NCBI RefSeq assembly: GCF_000814765.1
Contig: NZ_JWIC01000010.1
Coordinates: 444,001-508,000 of the forward strand
Reading direction: 5' to 3'
DNA from: Pseudoalteromonas luteoviolacea
Lineage (GTDB): Bacteria; Pseudomonadota; Gammaproteobacteria; Enterobacterales; Alteromonadaceae
DNA length: 64,000 bases
Below, in pieces: positions 43,617 to 52,733 of the stretch. Numbering within the stretch: position 1 is the first letter of the stretch; every line of letters starts with the position of its first letter. The translations under genes were made by a program, and so were the position numbers. The notes under the pieces are model-generated. The model saw only the letters and a program-made list of their open reading frames with translations, searched no databases and was not told the origin of the DNA.

Positions 43617-44237
43617 CTACTTAAATGACAGTTTTGATTTGTTTAGCGCTAACCATTGTAGACTAATCACCGTGGCAGCGTTATCTATTTCCTCAGTTTC
43701 CAATCTACTCATAGCATCATCAAATGACAGTACATGTGTTTTAATGTCCTCTCCCTCCTCCGGCAAGCCAAAGGTCCCGCCTTGATAGTCACGCAAATTG
43801 ACGTGTGCAAGATACAAATATAAACGCTCAGTTGTACCGCCGGGACTAGACAAATAAGAACGCATATAATGCAACTCACCCAAATCCAACCCCGCTTCTT
43901 CTTGCGCCTCTTTGCGCGCAATCGCTTCCAAGTCTTTACTGCCTTCAGCCATGCCCGCAATACACTCTAATAACCAAGGCGTGTCTTTCGTCGCCAATGC
44001 ACCAATCCGGATCTGCTCAATTAACAGAACCTGATCGCTAACCGGATCATATGGCAATACTGCCACCGCATGCCCTCGTTCAAGTATTTCACGACGTATC
44101 GGCTCACTTACCCCGCCTTCAAACAATGCATGTTCAAACACATATTCTTCAATTTTGAAAAAACCATCATACAATACCTGATTCGGTGATGCCTTTAACA
44201 TCACATGCTCTCGATTGTATTGGCTAATTTCTTTCAT
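43617..44237 (-). CDS. nudF: ADP-ribose pyrophosphatase NudF
   Basis: Nudix hydrolase splitting ADP-ribose into AMP and ribose 5-phosphate. The 206-residue protein has a Nudix box in GMAEGSKDLEAIARKEAQEE followed by AGLD, the N-terminal AVAVLPYDPVSDQVLLIEQIR, and YLSSPGGTTERLYLYLA, all typical of NudF. It is the first gene of the operon continuing through yqiB, cpdA, yqiA, parE and parC, and diverges from tolC in the conserved manner. Confidence 0.94.
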   Translation of the reverse strand: MKEISQYNREHVMLKASPNQVLYDGFFKIEEYVFEHALFEGGVSEPIRREILERGHAVAVLPYDPVSDQVLLIEQIRIGALATKDTPWLLECIAGMAEGSKDLEAIARKEAQEEAGLDLGELHYMRSYLSSPGGTTERLYLYLAHVNLRDYQGGTFGLPEEGEDIKTHVLSFDDAMSRLETEEIDNAATVISLQWLALNKSKLSFK

Positions 44238-44391
44238 ATTTCATCCTACATTCATCAAAAGGGGTTTAATCTAGGCTATTTTATCCCCATATCGCTCTTA
44301 ATTAACGTGAATATACTTACCATGTGAACTTACTAAGTATTATATTCTGTTACACTTGTTTTGCCTTTATCTCTTTTTAGCCGTTGGGATT

Positions 44392-44405
44392 TTGTTTTAA
44401 AACAA
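44392..44405. promoter_or_regulatory. Perfect 14-bp palindrome upstream of tolC
   Basis: TTGTTTTAAAACAA is a perfect palindrome 43 bp upstream of the tolC ATG, inside the 211-bp divergent nudF/tolC promoter region. It is A/T only except for its G/C pair, so it may be chance; an operator is possible. Confidence 0.25.
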
Positions 44406-44448
44406 GGTAACATGCTGACATCAAAATTGTCTAAGGACTGCACAAATA

Positions 44449-45798
44449 ATGAAAAAAACCATTTTATCTATGCTGGTTGGCTTGAGCTGTGCTTTGTCAA
44501 GCAATGCCGCTAACGCAGAAGACTTACTACAAGTATACGATATTGCCACTGCAAATGATCCTGCTGTTTTACGCGCAAAAGCAAATGCAGACGCACAAAA
44601 GTATGCCCAAGACAGTGCACTTGGTGAACTTCTACCGTCTTTAAACTTGAGCTTCAGCTACTCTGACACAGACACGACTGGTGCGCCTGCCACACAAAAT
44701 GATGCAACTGGCTACCAAGTGACGGACAGCTGGAATGATTCATTCGGTCGCACACTCACACTGAACCAAACCATTTTTAACATGGGTATCTGGGAAAGCT
44801 TATCCATTGCAGAAAAACGCGCAATGCAATCTTTAACCCAATACGAACAAGAAAAGCAAAATTTGATTGTACGCATTGCTGAAGGTTATTTTGACGTACT
44901 AAGTGCACTTGATAATTTAGAGTTTGTCCAAGCTGAAAAACGTGCCATTGAACGTCAACTTGAGCAAACAAAACAGCGTTATGAAGTAGGGTTGACGGCG
45001 ATCACGGATGTCCATGAAGCACAGGCTCAGTTTGACCAATCTGTGGCGAATGAAATCGTGGCACAGAATGATGTTGAAACTGCCCGTGAAACACTTCGTA
45101 CTATCACTGGTAAGTACCACTCTAAGCTGAGCGCACTAAACACTGACAAGTTTTCTACAGTAAAACCGAACAGAAAGTCAGATGGCTTCATTGATATTGC
45201 AAAAGAGAAAAACTTAGCACTTCAAGTTGCAAAAGCGTCATTAGAAGTAGCGGAAGATCAAATTGATTTAGCACAAGCAGGCCACTATCCAACACTCGCT
45301 CTGACAGCGACTCATGGAGATACGCTCACTAACTCTCCAAACAGAGAGCTTGCGCCACGCGGTGACACAACAAATATTCGCTTAGACTTAAGTGTACCAA
45401 TCTATTCTGGTGGTCGCACCGTGGCTGCAACTGATCAAGCGAGAGCACTTTATGTTGCTGCAAGTGAAGATTTGGAAGCATCCATGCGTAACGTGACCCG
45501 CTCAGTCATCACATCTTATAACCAAGTGATGTCAAACGTTGCAACATACCGTGCCCTAGAGCAAGCAGTTGTTTCAGCTGAAAGTGCATTGCAAGCAACG
45601 GAAGCTGGTTTTGAAGTAGGTACTCGTACAATTGTAGATGTACTGGTGAGCACACGTAACCTGTATAGCGCAAAGAAAAACTTAGCCAACTTGCGATATC
45701 AATATATCATCTCAACGCTACAATTGAAGCAAGCATCGGGCGAATTGAGTCGCGCAGACTTAGAGGCAATCAACAAAGGCCTTCAAGCAACACTTTAA
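44449..45798 (+). CDS. tolC: Outer-membrane channel protein TolC
   Basis: Trimeric export duct for type I secretion and RND/ABC efflux pumps. The 449-residue protein has a signal peptide ending SNAANA, followed by the two structural repeats of TolC: LLQVYDIATANDPAVLRA with LNQTIFNMGIWESL in the first half, and ALQVAKASLEVAEDQIDLAQ with DLSVPIYSGGRT in the second. The GxxTITDVHEAQA and GTRTIVDVLVSTRNLYSA segments are the matching coiled-coil turns. The C-terminal tail is shorter than in E. coli. TAAGGA lies about 11 nt before the ATG; a terminator follows. Confidence 0.95.
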   Translation: MKKTILSMLVGLSCALSSNAANAEDLLQVYDIATANDPAVLRAKANADAQKYAQDSALGELLPSLNLSFSYSDTDTTGAPATQNDATGYQVTDSWNDSFGRTLTLNQTIFNMGIWESLSIAEKRAMQSLTQYEQEKQNLIVRIAEGYFDVLSALDNLEFVQAEKRAIERQLEQTKQRYEVGLTAITDVHEAQAQFDQSVANEIVAQNDVETARETLRTITGKYHSKLSALNTDKFSTVKPNRKSDGFIDIAKEKNLALQVAKASLEVAEDQIDLAQAGHYPTLALTATHGDTLTNSPNRELAPRGDTTNIRLDLSVPIYSGGRTVAATDQARALYVAASEDLEASMRNVTRSVITSYNQVMSNVATYRALEQAVVSAESALQATEAGFEVGTRTIVDVLVSTRNLYSAKKNLANLRYQYIISTLQLKQASGELSRADLEAINKGLQATL

Positions 45799-45809
45799 AC
45801 ACCATGTTT

Positions 45810-45840
45810 ATCAGATCAGCTCTTCGCTGGTCTGATATTT
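45810..45840 (+). terminator. Terminator of tolC
   Basis: An 11-bp stem with one G-U pair (ATCAGATCAGC 45810-45820, GCTGGTCTGAT 45826-45836) and TCTTC loop is followed by ATTT. It starts 12 bp after the tolC stop. Confidence 0.7.
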
Positions 45841-45923
45841 CCCTCCATTCCTCCCCGCCACTTGAGCATCACAGAAGTTATCGATAAACTACGCTCTTTT
45901 AAAGCTGTACGAGAGCATCTCAC

Positions 45924-46847
45924 TTGGTCCACAATCCAACATTTAAACTGCAATTTTTGGCACCTAAGTTCTGGCTAACTTGGATAGGTGTTATCATTTT
46001 ATATTCACTCTCTTGGTTACCCCAAAGTGTACAGTTTATGCTGGGTCGACTGCTGGGCAGACTCGTGCATCGCTTTTTAAAGAAGCGCCGTAAAATTGCC
46101 GAAGTGAATCTTAAGCTTTGTTTCCCCGACATGGATGCCCAACAGCGCAGCGCCATGGTATTAAAAAACATGGAAAATACCGGTATTGCAACTTTCGAGA
46201 CGGGAATGGCTTGGTGGTGGCCTGAGTGGCGTATCAAGCGCGCAGTGGGCTCTATATCAGGATTAGAACATTTTGAAGCCGCAAATAAAAACGGCAAAGG
46301 CGTTTTGCTGCTTGTGCCCCATATGTTACACCTAGAAATGTTAGGAAGAGTACTTGGCACACACACACAAGGTATCGGCTTTTATCGCCCACACAATAAC
46401 CCTTTGATGGAATACTTCATGACTAAGGGGCGTCTTCGCTCTAATGAATTTCTGATCGGCAAGCGCGATGTTAAAGGGCTACTTAAAGCCCTTCAAAACA
46501 AAAAAGTATGCTACTACTTGCCAGATCAAGACTATGGTAGAAAGCGCTGTGAATTTGCACCGTTTTTTGCAGTGCCCGATGCAGCAACAACCACAGGTAC
46601 ACTGCTATTTGCTTCTAGTAAAAAGTGTGAGACATTGAGCTTAGTTGGTTTCCGTGATAAACAAGGTAAATACCACATCACGATTCAACCAGCGATGGCT
46701 GAGTTTCCAAGTGACAATGAAAACCATGATGTCACACGGGTTAACCAGCGCATGGAGCAATCGATCATGGAAGCACCTGAGCAATATATGTGGTTACATA
46801 GACGCTTCAAAACTCGACCAGATAAAGATGCGCCTTCGTATTATTAG
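45924..46847 (+). CDS. lpxL: Lipid A biosynthesis lauroyl acyltransferase (LpxL family)
   Basis: Late acyltransferase that adds a secondary acyl chain to Kdo-lipid A from acyl-ACP at the inner membrane. The 307-residue protein matches LpxL closely: KFWLTWIGVIILY membrane segment, RRKIAEVNLKLCFPDM, TGMAWWWPEWRI, the catalytic HX4E at H133-E138 (VPHMLHLEML), and the C-terminal EQYMWLHRRFKTRP. The start codon is TTG 45924, as no ATG matches the family N-terminus; GAGAG lies about 9 nt upstream. LpxM is the other possibility, but the sequence pattern favours LpxL. Confidence 0.9.
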   Translation: MVHNPTFKLQFLAPKFWLTWIGVIILYSLSWLPQSVQFMLGRLLGRLVHRFLKKRRKIAEVNLKLCFPDMDAQQRSAMVLKNMENTGIATFETGMAWWWPEWRIKRAVGSISGLEHFEAANKNGKGVLLLVPHMLHLEMLGRVLGTHTQGIGFYRPHNNPLMEYFMTKGRLRSNEFLIGKRDVKGLLKALQNKKVCYYLPDQDYGRKRCEFAPFFAVPDAATTTGTLLFASSKKCETLSLVGFRDKQGKYHITIQPAMAEFPSDNENHDVTRVNQRMEQSIMEAPEQYMWLHRRFKTRPDKDAPSYY

Positions 46848-46878
46848 AAATTAAACAACGACGTCGAACTAAAATAAA

Positions 46879-47487
46879 ATGGCTAGAAAAAATAAAAAAC
46901 GTATATCGGCAATGTGGTTTTGGACCAGACACCTGACACTGGGCGTGGTACTCGTGTGGGCTGCGTATTATTTTTTATACGGTAATATTCCAAAAATGGA
47001 GTTCAAGGAGACGACAAATGCCGCAGCGCAAGGCTTGTCACAGTTTTACGCGAATTACAGAAACCGCGTTAATGAACGTGACACTGAGCGGGAGAAATTT
47101 GTGATGGATATTGGTAAACCCACTTTCCCACTCGACGATGCACTTGCTCAACGTGGGCTCGTTGTTAAGCCAACGCATCAAAGGTGGACTGGAGAGAGCC
47201 AACCGCGTCGTTTTGAGATGGGTAATACTCTAAAAAGTGTGCTCACCAATTATGCTAAACAAGAAGACATTGAGCTATTTTGGTACCTGAGTAAAGATTA
47301 CGTTGTAAAACAGAATTTCCGAGTTGACTCTGACTTTGTCAGCGCACTGTACCAAGTGGGCAAAGCCATTAATGACGACTTCGAATTTGAAGTGTACACC
47401 TTTTTCTGTCACCGACAGCGTGCAGCTGTGATCACAGAAAACCCATCAATGTTCGTCCGAGAAAACTGCCGACGTCTAACCAATTAA
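46879..47487 (+). CDS. Membrane-anchored protein with TcpQ-like domain
   Basis: A 202-residue protein with an N-terminal anchor (WFWTRHLTLGVVLVWAAYYFLY, read as residues 13-34) and a basic cytoplasmic tip. The periplasmic part, residues about 112-190, reads RRFEMGNTLKSVLTNYAKQE, then a tryptophan-bearing strand and FVSALYQVGKAINDDFEFEV. This resembles the TcpQ/PilL-type domain found in pilus biogenesis factors (G-x-T-L-x-x-V-L then W), but similarity is only by eye. It lies 31 bp after lpxL on the same strand, which suggests an envelope role. No pilin genes are adjacent; pilT/pilU lie about 9 kb away. Confidence 0.55.
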   Translation: MARKNKKRISAMWFWTRHLTLGVVLVWAAYYFLYGNIPKMEFKETTNAAAQGLSQFYANYRNRVNERDTEREKFVMDIGKPTFPLDDALAQRGLVVKPTHQRWTGESQPRRFEMGNTLKSVLTNYAKQEDIELFWYLSKDYVVKQNFRVDSDFVSALYQVGKAINDDFEFEVYTFFCHRQRAAVITENPSMFVRENCRRLTN

Positions 47488-47502
47488 TTTTTCATTTCAG
47501 GC

Positions 47503-50298
47503 CTACTCTAAGTAGGCCTGCCAGATTGCTTTAATACTCGCGCTTTGTGCAGACAATAACGCCGCATCCACAGTTTTCCCTGAACCATTCAAACTATTCA
47601 AATGATAATGTTCTCGTAACTGGCAATACACCTGTGCTAATTGCGCTTGAGAGTCACTGCTCAAAACAGACTCTTTGTTCGCAATCTCAAAAATTCGAAT
47701 ATTGTCTGAGTAACGTGTTAAAGCGGGGTAGTCATAAGCAAAAGCCAGTACTAAATACTGTGCTAAGAACTCAATATCTGTCATACCACCAGCGCCTTGT
47801 TTTAAATCGAATTCTGCCTCTGAGTCTTTTGATAAGTGCTGGCGCATTTTTTCACGCATGTTGACGATATCTGATTGCAGCTCACTCGTATTACGCTGCT
47901 GACACAAAATATCATGACGAATAGTGTGGAAACGTTTCACCAATACATCTTCACCCACTATCATTCTAGTCCTGACTAACGCTTGATGCTCCCACGTCCA
48001 TGCCTGCTCTCGAAGGTATTGATGATAGCTCTCAATATTGATCGCCAGTAGCCCTGAGTTGCCCTCCGGCCTTAAGCGCGTATCTAACTCATATAAAATG
48101 CCTGACAGTGTGCGTGTATTGAATAAATGCATTAGGCGCTGAGCTAATTTTAAATAAAACTGTCTCGATGCGATGGCTTTATCACCTGTAGTTTTACTTT
48201 GACCATCGCAATTGTGTACAAACACAAGATCCAAATCAGAGTCATACCCCAATTCAAAACCACCTGCCTTGCCATACGCAATCACTGCAAACCCTTTCTC
48301 TTCTGCAGAGGTCCCTTGCGGTGCGCCATACCGGCTAGTCATTTGCCCCCAAGCGATCTCCACCGCCTTTGCCACAATTGACTCAGCAAGAGCTGTAAGG
48401 TGGTCACTGACTTTCATAATGTCGAGCACACCTGTCGCATCGGCAGCCGCAATTCTCAGTTGCTGCGTTTGCTTGAATTGACGTAGCGCTTCCATTTGTA
48501 ACTCTAAATCTTCGGGATCGATACGTAAGAAATATTGCTGAATTTCATTGTAATACGCATTAAGCGGCAGTGGTCGATACAATACTGCGGGGTCGATGAG
48601 TTCATCTAGTAATATAGGGTATCTGGCAATTTGCTTGGCTATCCAAACGCTGTGTGAACACAATTTAATAAGCTGTTTTAGTGCCCCCAGATTTTCGTAA
48701 AGCAGCTCAAGATACGCAGTGCGAGAAGCGACTTTCGCAATCACGTTCAAAACCCTTTCTAATACCTCTGGATCTTTTAATGGCGTAATTTCGCTAAGTA
48801 CAAGCGGCATCAGTTTATCTAACACATCTCGCCCTCGCACACCGATTTGTTTTTTTGTGATATCAGTATGGAATACATTTAATGTGTCTTGCCATTTCGA
48901 GTGAGCCTGCTCGTCCAGTTCAATATCAAGATAGCTGACATCCTGATATTCCCAAGCCGATACAAAGCAAGCCTTTAAAGTTTGAGCGTCATGGGCCTCT
49001 TCTCCGATAACTTGAGAGAACTCTTGGCGAATTTGTGCTTGAACTTGCTCTATATACACCACCAGCTGTCCATAATCTGAGATGCCCAATAACACACACA
49101 AACGACTTTGATTGGTCACATCAATGGGTAATGTTTGAGTTTGCTCGTCATTAAATGCTTGTAAATACTGCTCCACCCTGCGCAACAGTAAATATTGTTT
49201 CTCTAGATCAGCAGCCACACTTTTTGGGATCACATCTTGGCGTGCCAACACATTTAACGCTTGCAGTAAAGAAGGAGTCTGTAAATCAGGCTCTCGCCCA
49301 CCTCGGATCATTTGTAAAGCTTGGACAATAAATTCAACTTCTCGGATCCCGCCCGCACCTAATTTAATATTATTGATGAGCCCTTTTCGTCTGACTTCCT
49401 GTGCGATCATATGTTTCATTTTGCGCAGTGATTCAATCACAGAAAAATCAATGTATCGACGAAATACAAAAGGCTTAATGAGTGCTCTAAACTCATCCCA
49501 ATAGTGGTTAGGCTGGCCCAGCAAGCGCGCTTTTAACATCGCATAGCGTTCCCACTCGCGCCCTTGATCTTGATAATAATCTTCCATTGCAGAAAAACTC
49601 ATGACCAAAGGACCACTTTCTCCAAATGGTCTGAGCCTCATATCAACTCTAAACACCTGACCATCAGCTGTACGCTGATCCAATGCGGCTATCAGCTTCT
49701 GAGCGACTTTGGTATAAAATACTTGTGCTTCTATGCTTCGCCGCCCGCCTTGCGTTTTAACTGACACAGGATAAGTAAAAATCAAATCAATATCAGATGA
49801 AAAGTTAAGCTCCTGCCCCCCCAGCTTCCCCATCCCCAGTACTAGCATCGGCAATGGCAGATTTGATTCATCTAGAGGTACTCCATTACTTTTAGCAACC
49901 TGCTCAAACGCCCACTGATTAGCACTATCAATCAACTGCTCGCTCAATTTTGATTGATATTCAATACTGTCTGCAATGTCATTACCTAAAATAAGATCAA
50001 GCCACATCAACTTAAGCCAGTACCGCTTACGATAGCGTCTCAGTTGCGCAAAGCAGTCACTATCTGACAGAACTTTAAAGTCTCCGCTCAAAGCAGGTTC
50101 AATATGGCGGCTTTTCATCGCGTCCTGGTCCAGTAGCCACTTCAGCCAGTCAGGATGCTGAGCCAATATTCGATAAGCAAAATCACTGAGCGCCAATAGT
50201 CTCAACACCTGTGCACTTGCCGTATGCTCTGGAAACAACTCTGTAAAACGCTGCTGTGCTAAAGCGAATAACTCGGGACTCAATTGGCCTTGTTCCAT
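47503..50298 (-). CDS. glnE: Bifunctional glutamine synthetase adenylyltransferase/deadenylase
   Basis: Adenylylates and deadenylylates glutamine synthetase in nitrogen control. The 931-residue protein holds two nucleotidyltransferase domains with their metal motifs: GMGKLGGQELNFSSDIDL in the N-terminal deadenylase half and AYGKAGGFELGYDSDLDL in the C-terminal adenylylase half, each followed by a GlnD-PII-type regulatory helical region. The length is close to the 946 residues of the E. coli protein, and both active sites appear intact. It is convergent with the TcpQ-like gene and divergent from the DUF350-like gene. Confidence 0.96.
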   Translation of the reverse strand: MEQGQLSPELFALAQQRFTELFPEHTASAQVLRLLALSDFAYRILAQHPDWLKWLLDQDAMKSRHIEPALSGDFKVLSDSDCFAQLRRYRKRYWLKLMWLDLILGNDIADSIEYQSKLSEQLIDSANQWAFEQVAKSNGVPLDESNLPLPMLVLGMGKLGGQELNFSSDIDLIFTYPVSVKTQGGRRSIEAQVFYTKVAQKLIAALDQRTADGQVFRVDMRLRPFGESGPLVMSFSAMEDYYQDQGREWERYAMLKARLLGQPNHYWDEFRALIKPFVFRRYIDFSVIESLRKMKHMIAQEVRRKGLINNIKLGAGGIREVEFIVQALQMIRGGREPDLQTPSLLQALNVLARQDVIPKSVAADLEKQYLLLRRVEQYLQAFNDEQTQTLPIDVTNQSRLCVLLGISDYGQLVVYIEQVQAQIRQEFSQVIGEEAHDAQTLKACFVSAWEYQDVSYLDIELDEQAHSKWQDTLNVFHTDITKKQIGVRGRDVLDKLMPLVLSEITPLKDPEVLERVLNVIAKVASRTAYLELLYENLGALKQLIKLCSHSVWIAKQIARYPILLDELIDPAVLYRPLPLNAYYNEIQQYFLRIDPEDLELQMEALRQFKQTQQLRIAAADATGVLDIMKVSDHLTALAESIVAKAVEIAWGQMTSRYGAPQGTSAEEKGFAVIAYGKAGGFELGYDSDLDLVFVHNCDGQSKTTGDKAIASRQFYLKLAQRLMHLFNTRTLSGILYELDTRLRPEGNSGLLAINIESYHQYLREQAWTWEHQALVRTRMIVGEDVLVKRFHTIRHDILCQQRNTSELQSDIVNMREKMRQHLSKDSEAEFDLKQGAGGMTDIEFLAQYLVLAFAYDYPALTRYSDNIRIFEIANKESVLSSDSQAQLAQVYCQLREHYHLNSLNGSGKTVDAALLSAQSASIKAIWQAYLE

Positions 50299-50378
50299 AG
50301 AAAAACCTCCTGTGCTTTGTGGCTCATTTGTTGTGCGGTGTTATAGTAACGCTAAATAACAACAACCTTACACTGAGC

Positions 50379-51272
50379 ATGAGTTACTTGTCTTTAGAAA
50401 ACAGCAATTTTTTCACCCTGTTAAGCGGTATCGCCCTCGCTTTTATGGCGTTAATTAGCCTGCGTGTCATAGTTCAAGTGCGCGCAAAGAAATTACTACA
50501 AAAAGAATTGGCACAACACGATAACTTTGCACTTGGTATCAATTACGCTGCAAAAGTGGCCGTTGTATGCGGCAGTGTCGGCTATTTCTTTGGTCACTTA
50601 GACGCCTTTAACCTTGCCCATGCCCATTTCCAAGTTCTCCTGCCTATGGCACTCATATGGGTTTATATTTGTGTTGGCCAAGCCATTCATCGCAAATGGA
50701 TCTTATATCGCTTTAACGAGACACAAGCGATTTTGAAACAGAATGTCTGTGCCGCTTTAGTCGACTCGGGAATGTTGATTGGAAATAGTATTTTGGTACT
50801 AGGCTTGTACCATTGGCTAGAGCCTAATACACCGCAAGCCTTGCTTATTGTCACTATTTGCTTCGTTTTTCTACAAGGCGTCTTTGCATTAGATAGCAAA
50901 ATTAGAGAGTCTCGTTTTGCAAAAAAAAATCAAGGCGCGTCTTTGCAATATAATTTTAATCTTGCCAATACCTCAATAGGGATCCGCTATGCGGGTAAAA
51001 CTATCGGGCTCGCACTAGCTATCTACGCGGGGTTACACAGTGCACCGAGTTATCCCGATAAAATTGTCGATAACCTGCTCTTAGTCGTGACACACTCTGT
51101 CTTTATGTGGTTTTTGCTCTATGTTTTTAGCCGTTTGATGATCCTCATCGTATTACCCAAAGTAGATATTGGTCTAGAGGTCGACCATCAAGATAATATT
51201 GGGATTGCCTGCTTAGAATTTGCTGTTTTTTGTAGCATGGGCTATTTACTAATAAACATGTTTTCAATTTAA
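50379..51272 (+). CDS. DUF350-like multi-pass membrane protein
   Basis: A protein of about 297 residues with roughly eight membrane spans. It has repeated motifs of the type N-x-A-x-G-I-x-Y-A-x-K: HDNFALGINYAAKVAVVCGS near the middle of the first half and LANTSIGIRYAGKTIGLALA in the second, each paired with a shorter span (NIGIACLEFAVFCSMGYLL at the end). This internal duplication is typical of the DUF350/UPF0719 family, whose function is unknown. The start is ATG 50379 (MSYLSLENSNFF); the frame extends to 50319 but that part looks non-coding. The following unknown gene, 45 bp away, is probably cotranscribed. Confidence 0.7.
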   Translation: MSYLSLENSNFFTLLSGIALAFMALISLRVIVQVRAKKLLQKELAQHDNFALGINYAAKVAVVCGSVGYFFGHLDAFNLAHAHFQVLLPMALIWVYICVGQAIHRKWILYRFNETQAILKQNVCAALVDSGMLIGNSILVLGLYHWLEPNTPQALLIVTICFVFLQGVFALDSKIRESRFAKKNQGASLQYNFNLANTSIGIRYAGKTIGLALAIYAGLHSAPSYPDKIVDNLLLVVTHSVFMWFLLYVFSRLMILIVLPKVDIGLEVDHQDNIGIACLEFAVFCSMGYLLINMFSI

Positions 51273-51317
51273 CACCTAACTAGATTATGGATATCTTATT
51301 CCTGGAGACTTATATCC

Positions 51318-51794
51318 TTGAAATTAGATAACTTTTTACTTGTTGACAGCAATTGGGAGTTCAGTCAGGAGTTTGTCGAGTTTGTTAAGTCACTCTCTCC
51401 TGACACGTCAAGCCAATTAATAATCGCTGGTGACAATACCAAGCAAATGCTCAAAATGATGTTTAAGGATCAGATCAAAGATTACAGTTACTGTGACTTT
51501 GACAATGAAATAAGCGTCTCTGAACTTGCAACTTACTTACACGAACACCATAAAATTCAAGGGGTGCTCATCTATGCGCTCGACTATAATCTAGCCGATG
51601 AAAAGCAAAAGTTTATTTTTAACTCCTTACATGCAGAGCGTTACACCATAGAGCAGTTGCCTAATGGTTATGACTACCATCGTATTAATGACCCATTTAA
51701 TAACAACCATTTAACTTGCAACTCTAGTTTGGCTGCAACCAAACATGATACCTTCAGCGAATTCGTTGTTTTGAAAACTGATACGACCGACTAA
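51318..51794 (+). CDS. Unrecognised 158-residue protein
   Basis: Starts with TTG at 51318 (MKLDNFLLVDSNWEFSQEFV), with TGGAG about 11 nt upstream. The product is soluble, acidic and mixed alpha/beta. The order of strands and helices (LLVDSNWEF, LIIAGDNTKQMLKMMF, VLIYALDYNLADEKQ) hints at a Rossmann-like or receiver-like fold, but no catalytic motif is evident and I do not recognise a family. It follows the DUF350-like gene closely, and rsmE starts about 100 bp later, so it may be part of that operon. Confidence 0.55.
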   Translation: MKLDNFLLVDSNWEFSQEFVEFVKSLSPDTSSQLIIAGDNTKQMLKMMFKDQIKDYSYCDFDNEISVSELATYLHEHHKIQGVLIYALDYNLADEKQKFIFNSLHAERYTIEQLPNGYDYHRINDPFNNNHLTCNSSLAATKHDTFSEFVVLKTDTTD

Positions 51795-51890
51795 ACTCGC
51801 TAACATGCTGTCGGTTATCTAACGACTCTATGGACTCAGCGCAATGAAAACTTTAACATGAGCGCATATCCAATTGAGACGTTCAACACT

Positions 51891-52625
51891 ATGCGAATTC
51901 CACATATTTACCAACCTTCAGACTTAGTCATTAATCAACCTGCGACTTTAGATGAAGATGCCGCAGGGCATATTGCACGTGTACTCAGGATGAAAGAAGG
52001 TGAACACGTCAGTCTGTTTAACGGACAAGGCGGTGAATACTTAGCTGAAATCACCGCTATCTCAAAAAAAACCGTTGAAGTAACCCCTTTCGAATTTGTC
52101 GATAAATGTGTTGAGTCACCGCTCAAAGTCCATCTTGGTCAAGGCATATCTCGTGGTGATAAAATGGACTTTACGATCCAAAAATCCGTGGAGCTTGGTG
52201 TCAGTGAGATCACACCACTATTCACAACACGATGTGGCGTGAAACTCAGCGGCGAGCGACTGGCCAAAAAACACCAGCAATGGCAAAAGATAGCGATTTC
52301 TGCCGCCGAACAATCAGGTCGAAACTACGTGCCTGTCGTTCACCCGCCTATCACGCTTGAACAATGGTTAAGTCAGCAAAGTGACGAGTTAAAGCTCACT
52401 TTACACCCAAGGGCTGATCACTCCATCAAAACTCTGCCAGTCCCAAGCCAAGGTGTACGATTTTTGGTGGGCCCTGAAGGTGGTTTTACCGATGAAGAAA
52501 TGACTAACACGACAGAGCAAGGATTTATCGATATTAAAATTGGGCCTAGAGTATTGCGCACCGAAACCGCCGCCTTAACCGTTTTAAGTGCCTTACAATT
52601 ACAGTTTGGTGATTTGGCCCTTTAA
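51891..52625 (+). CDS. rsmE: 16S rRNA (uridine1498-N3)-methyltransferase
   Basis: SPOUT-class methyltransferase that modifies U1498 of 16S rRNA in the assembled 30S subunit. From ATG 51891 (MRIPHIYQPSDL) it is 244 residues, like E. coli RsmE; a frame from 51858 adds 11 residues not seen in the family. It has an N-terminal PUA-like domain (HIARVLRMKEGEHV) and the C-terminal knot with SRGDKMDFTIQKSVELGV, RFLVGPEGGFTDEEM and GPRVLRTETAAL. It starts the conserved rsmE-gshB-yqgE-ruvX block. Confidence 0.95.
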   Translation: MRIPHIYQPSDLVINQPATLDEDAAGHIARVLRMKEGEHVSLFNGQGGEYLAEITAISKKTVEVTPFEFVDKCVESPLKVHLGQGISRGDKMDFTIQKSVELGVSEITPLFTTRCGVKLSGERLAKKHQQWQKIAISAAEQSGRNYVPVVHPPITLEQWLSQQSDELKLTLHPRADHSIKTLPVPSQGVRFLVGPEGGFTDEEMTNTTEQGFIDIKIGPRVLRTETAALTVLSALQLQFGDLAL

Positions 52626-52659
52626 ATCCTTTTATAAGCCCTCATATCATAGATAATTT

Positions 52660-52685
52660 GCAGTCAATCTTGACCGTTTGACTGC
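52660..52685. promoter_or_regulatory. Hairpin between rsmE and gshB
   Basis: GCAGTCAA (52660-52667) and TTGACTGC (52678-52685) form an 8-bp perfect inverted repeat with a 10-nt loop. No T-tract follows, so it may be an operator or weak terminator of rsmE. Confidence 0.35.
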
Positions 52686-52733
52686 TGAGCACTTTGCTCC
52701 TACACATCGAAAATAACACATAAGGTAACGGCG

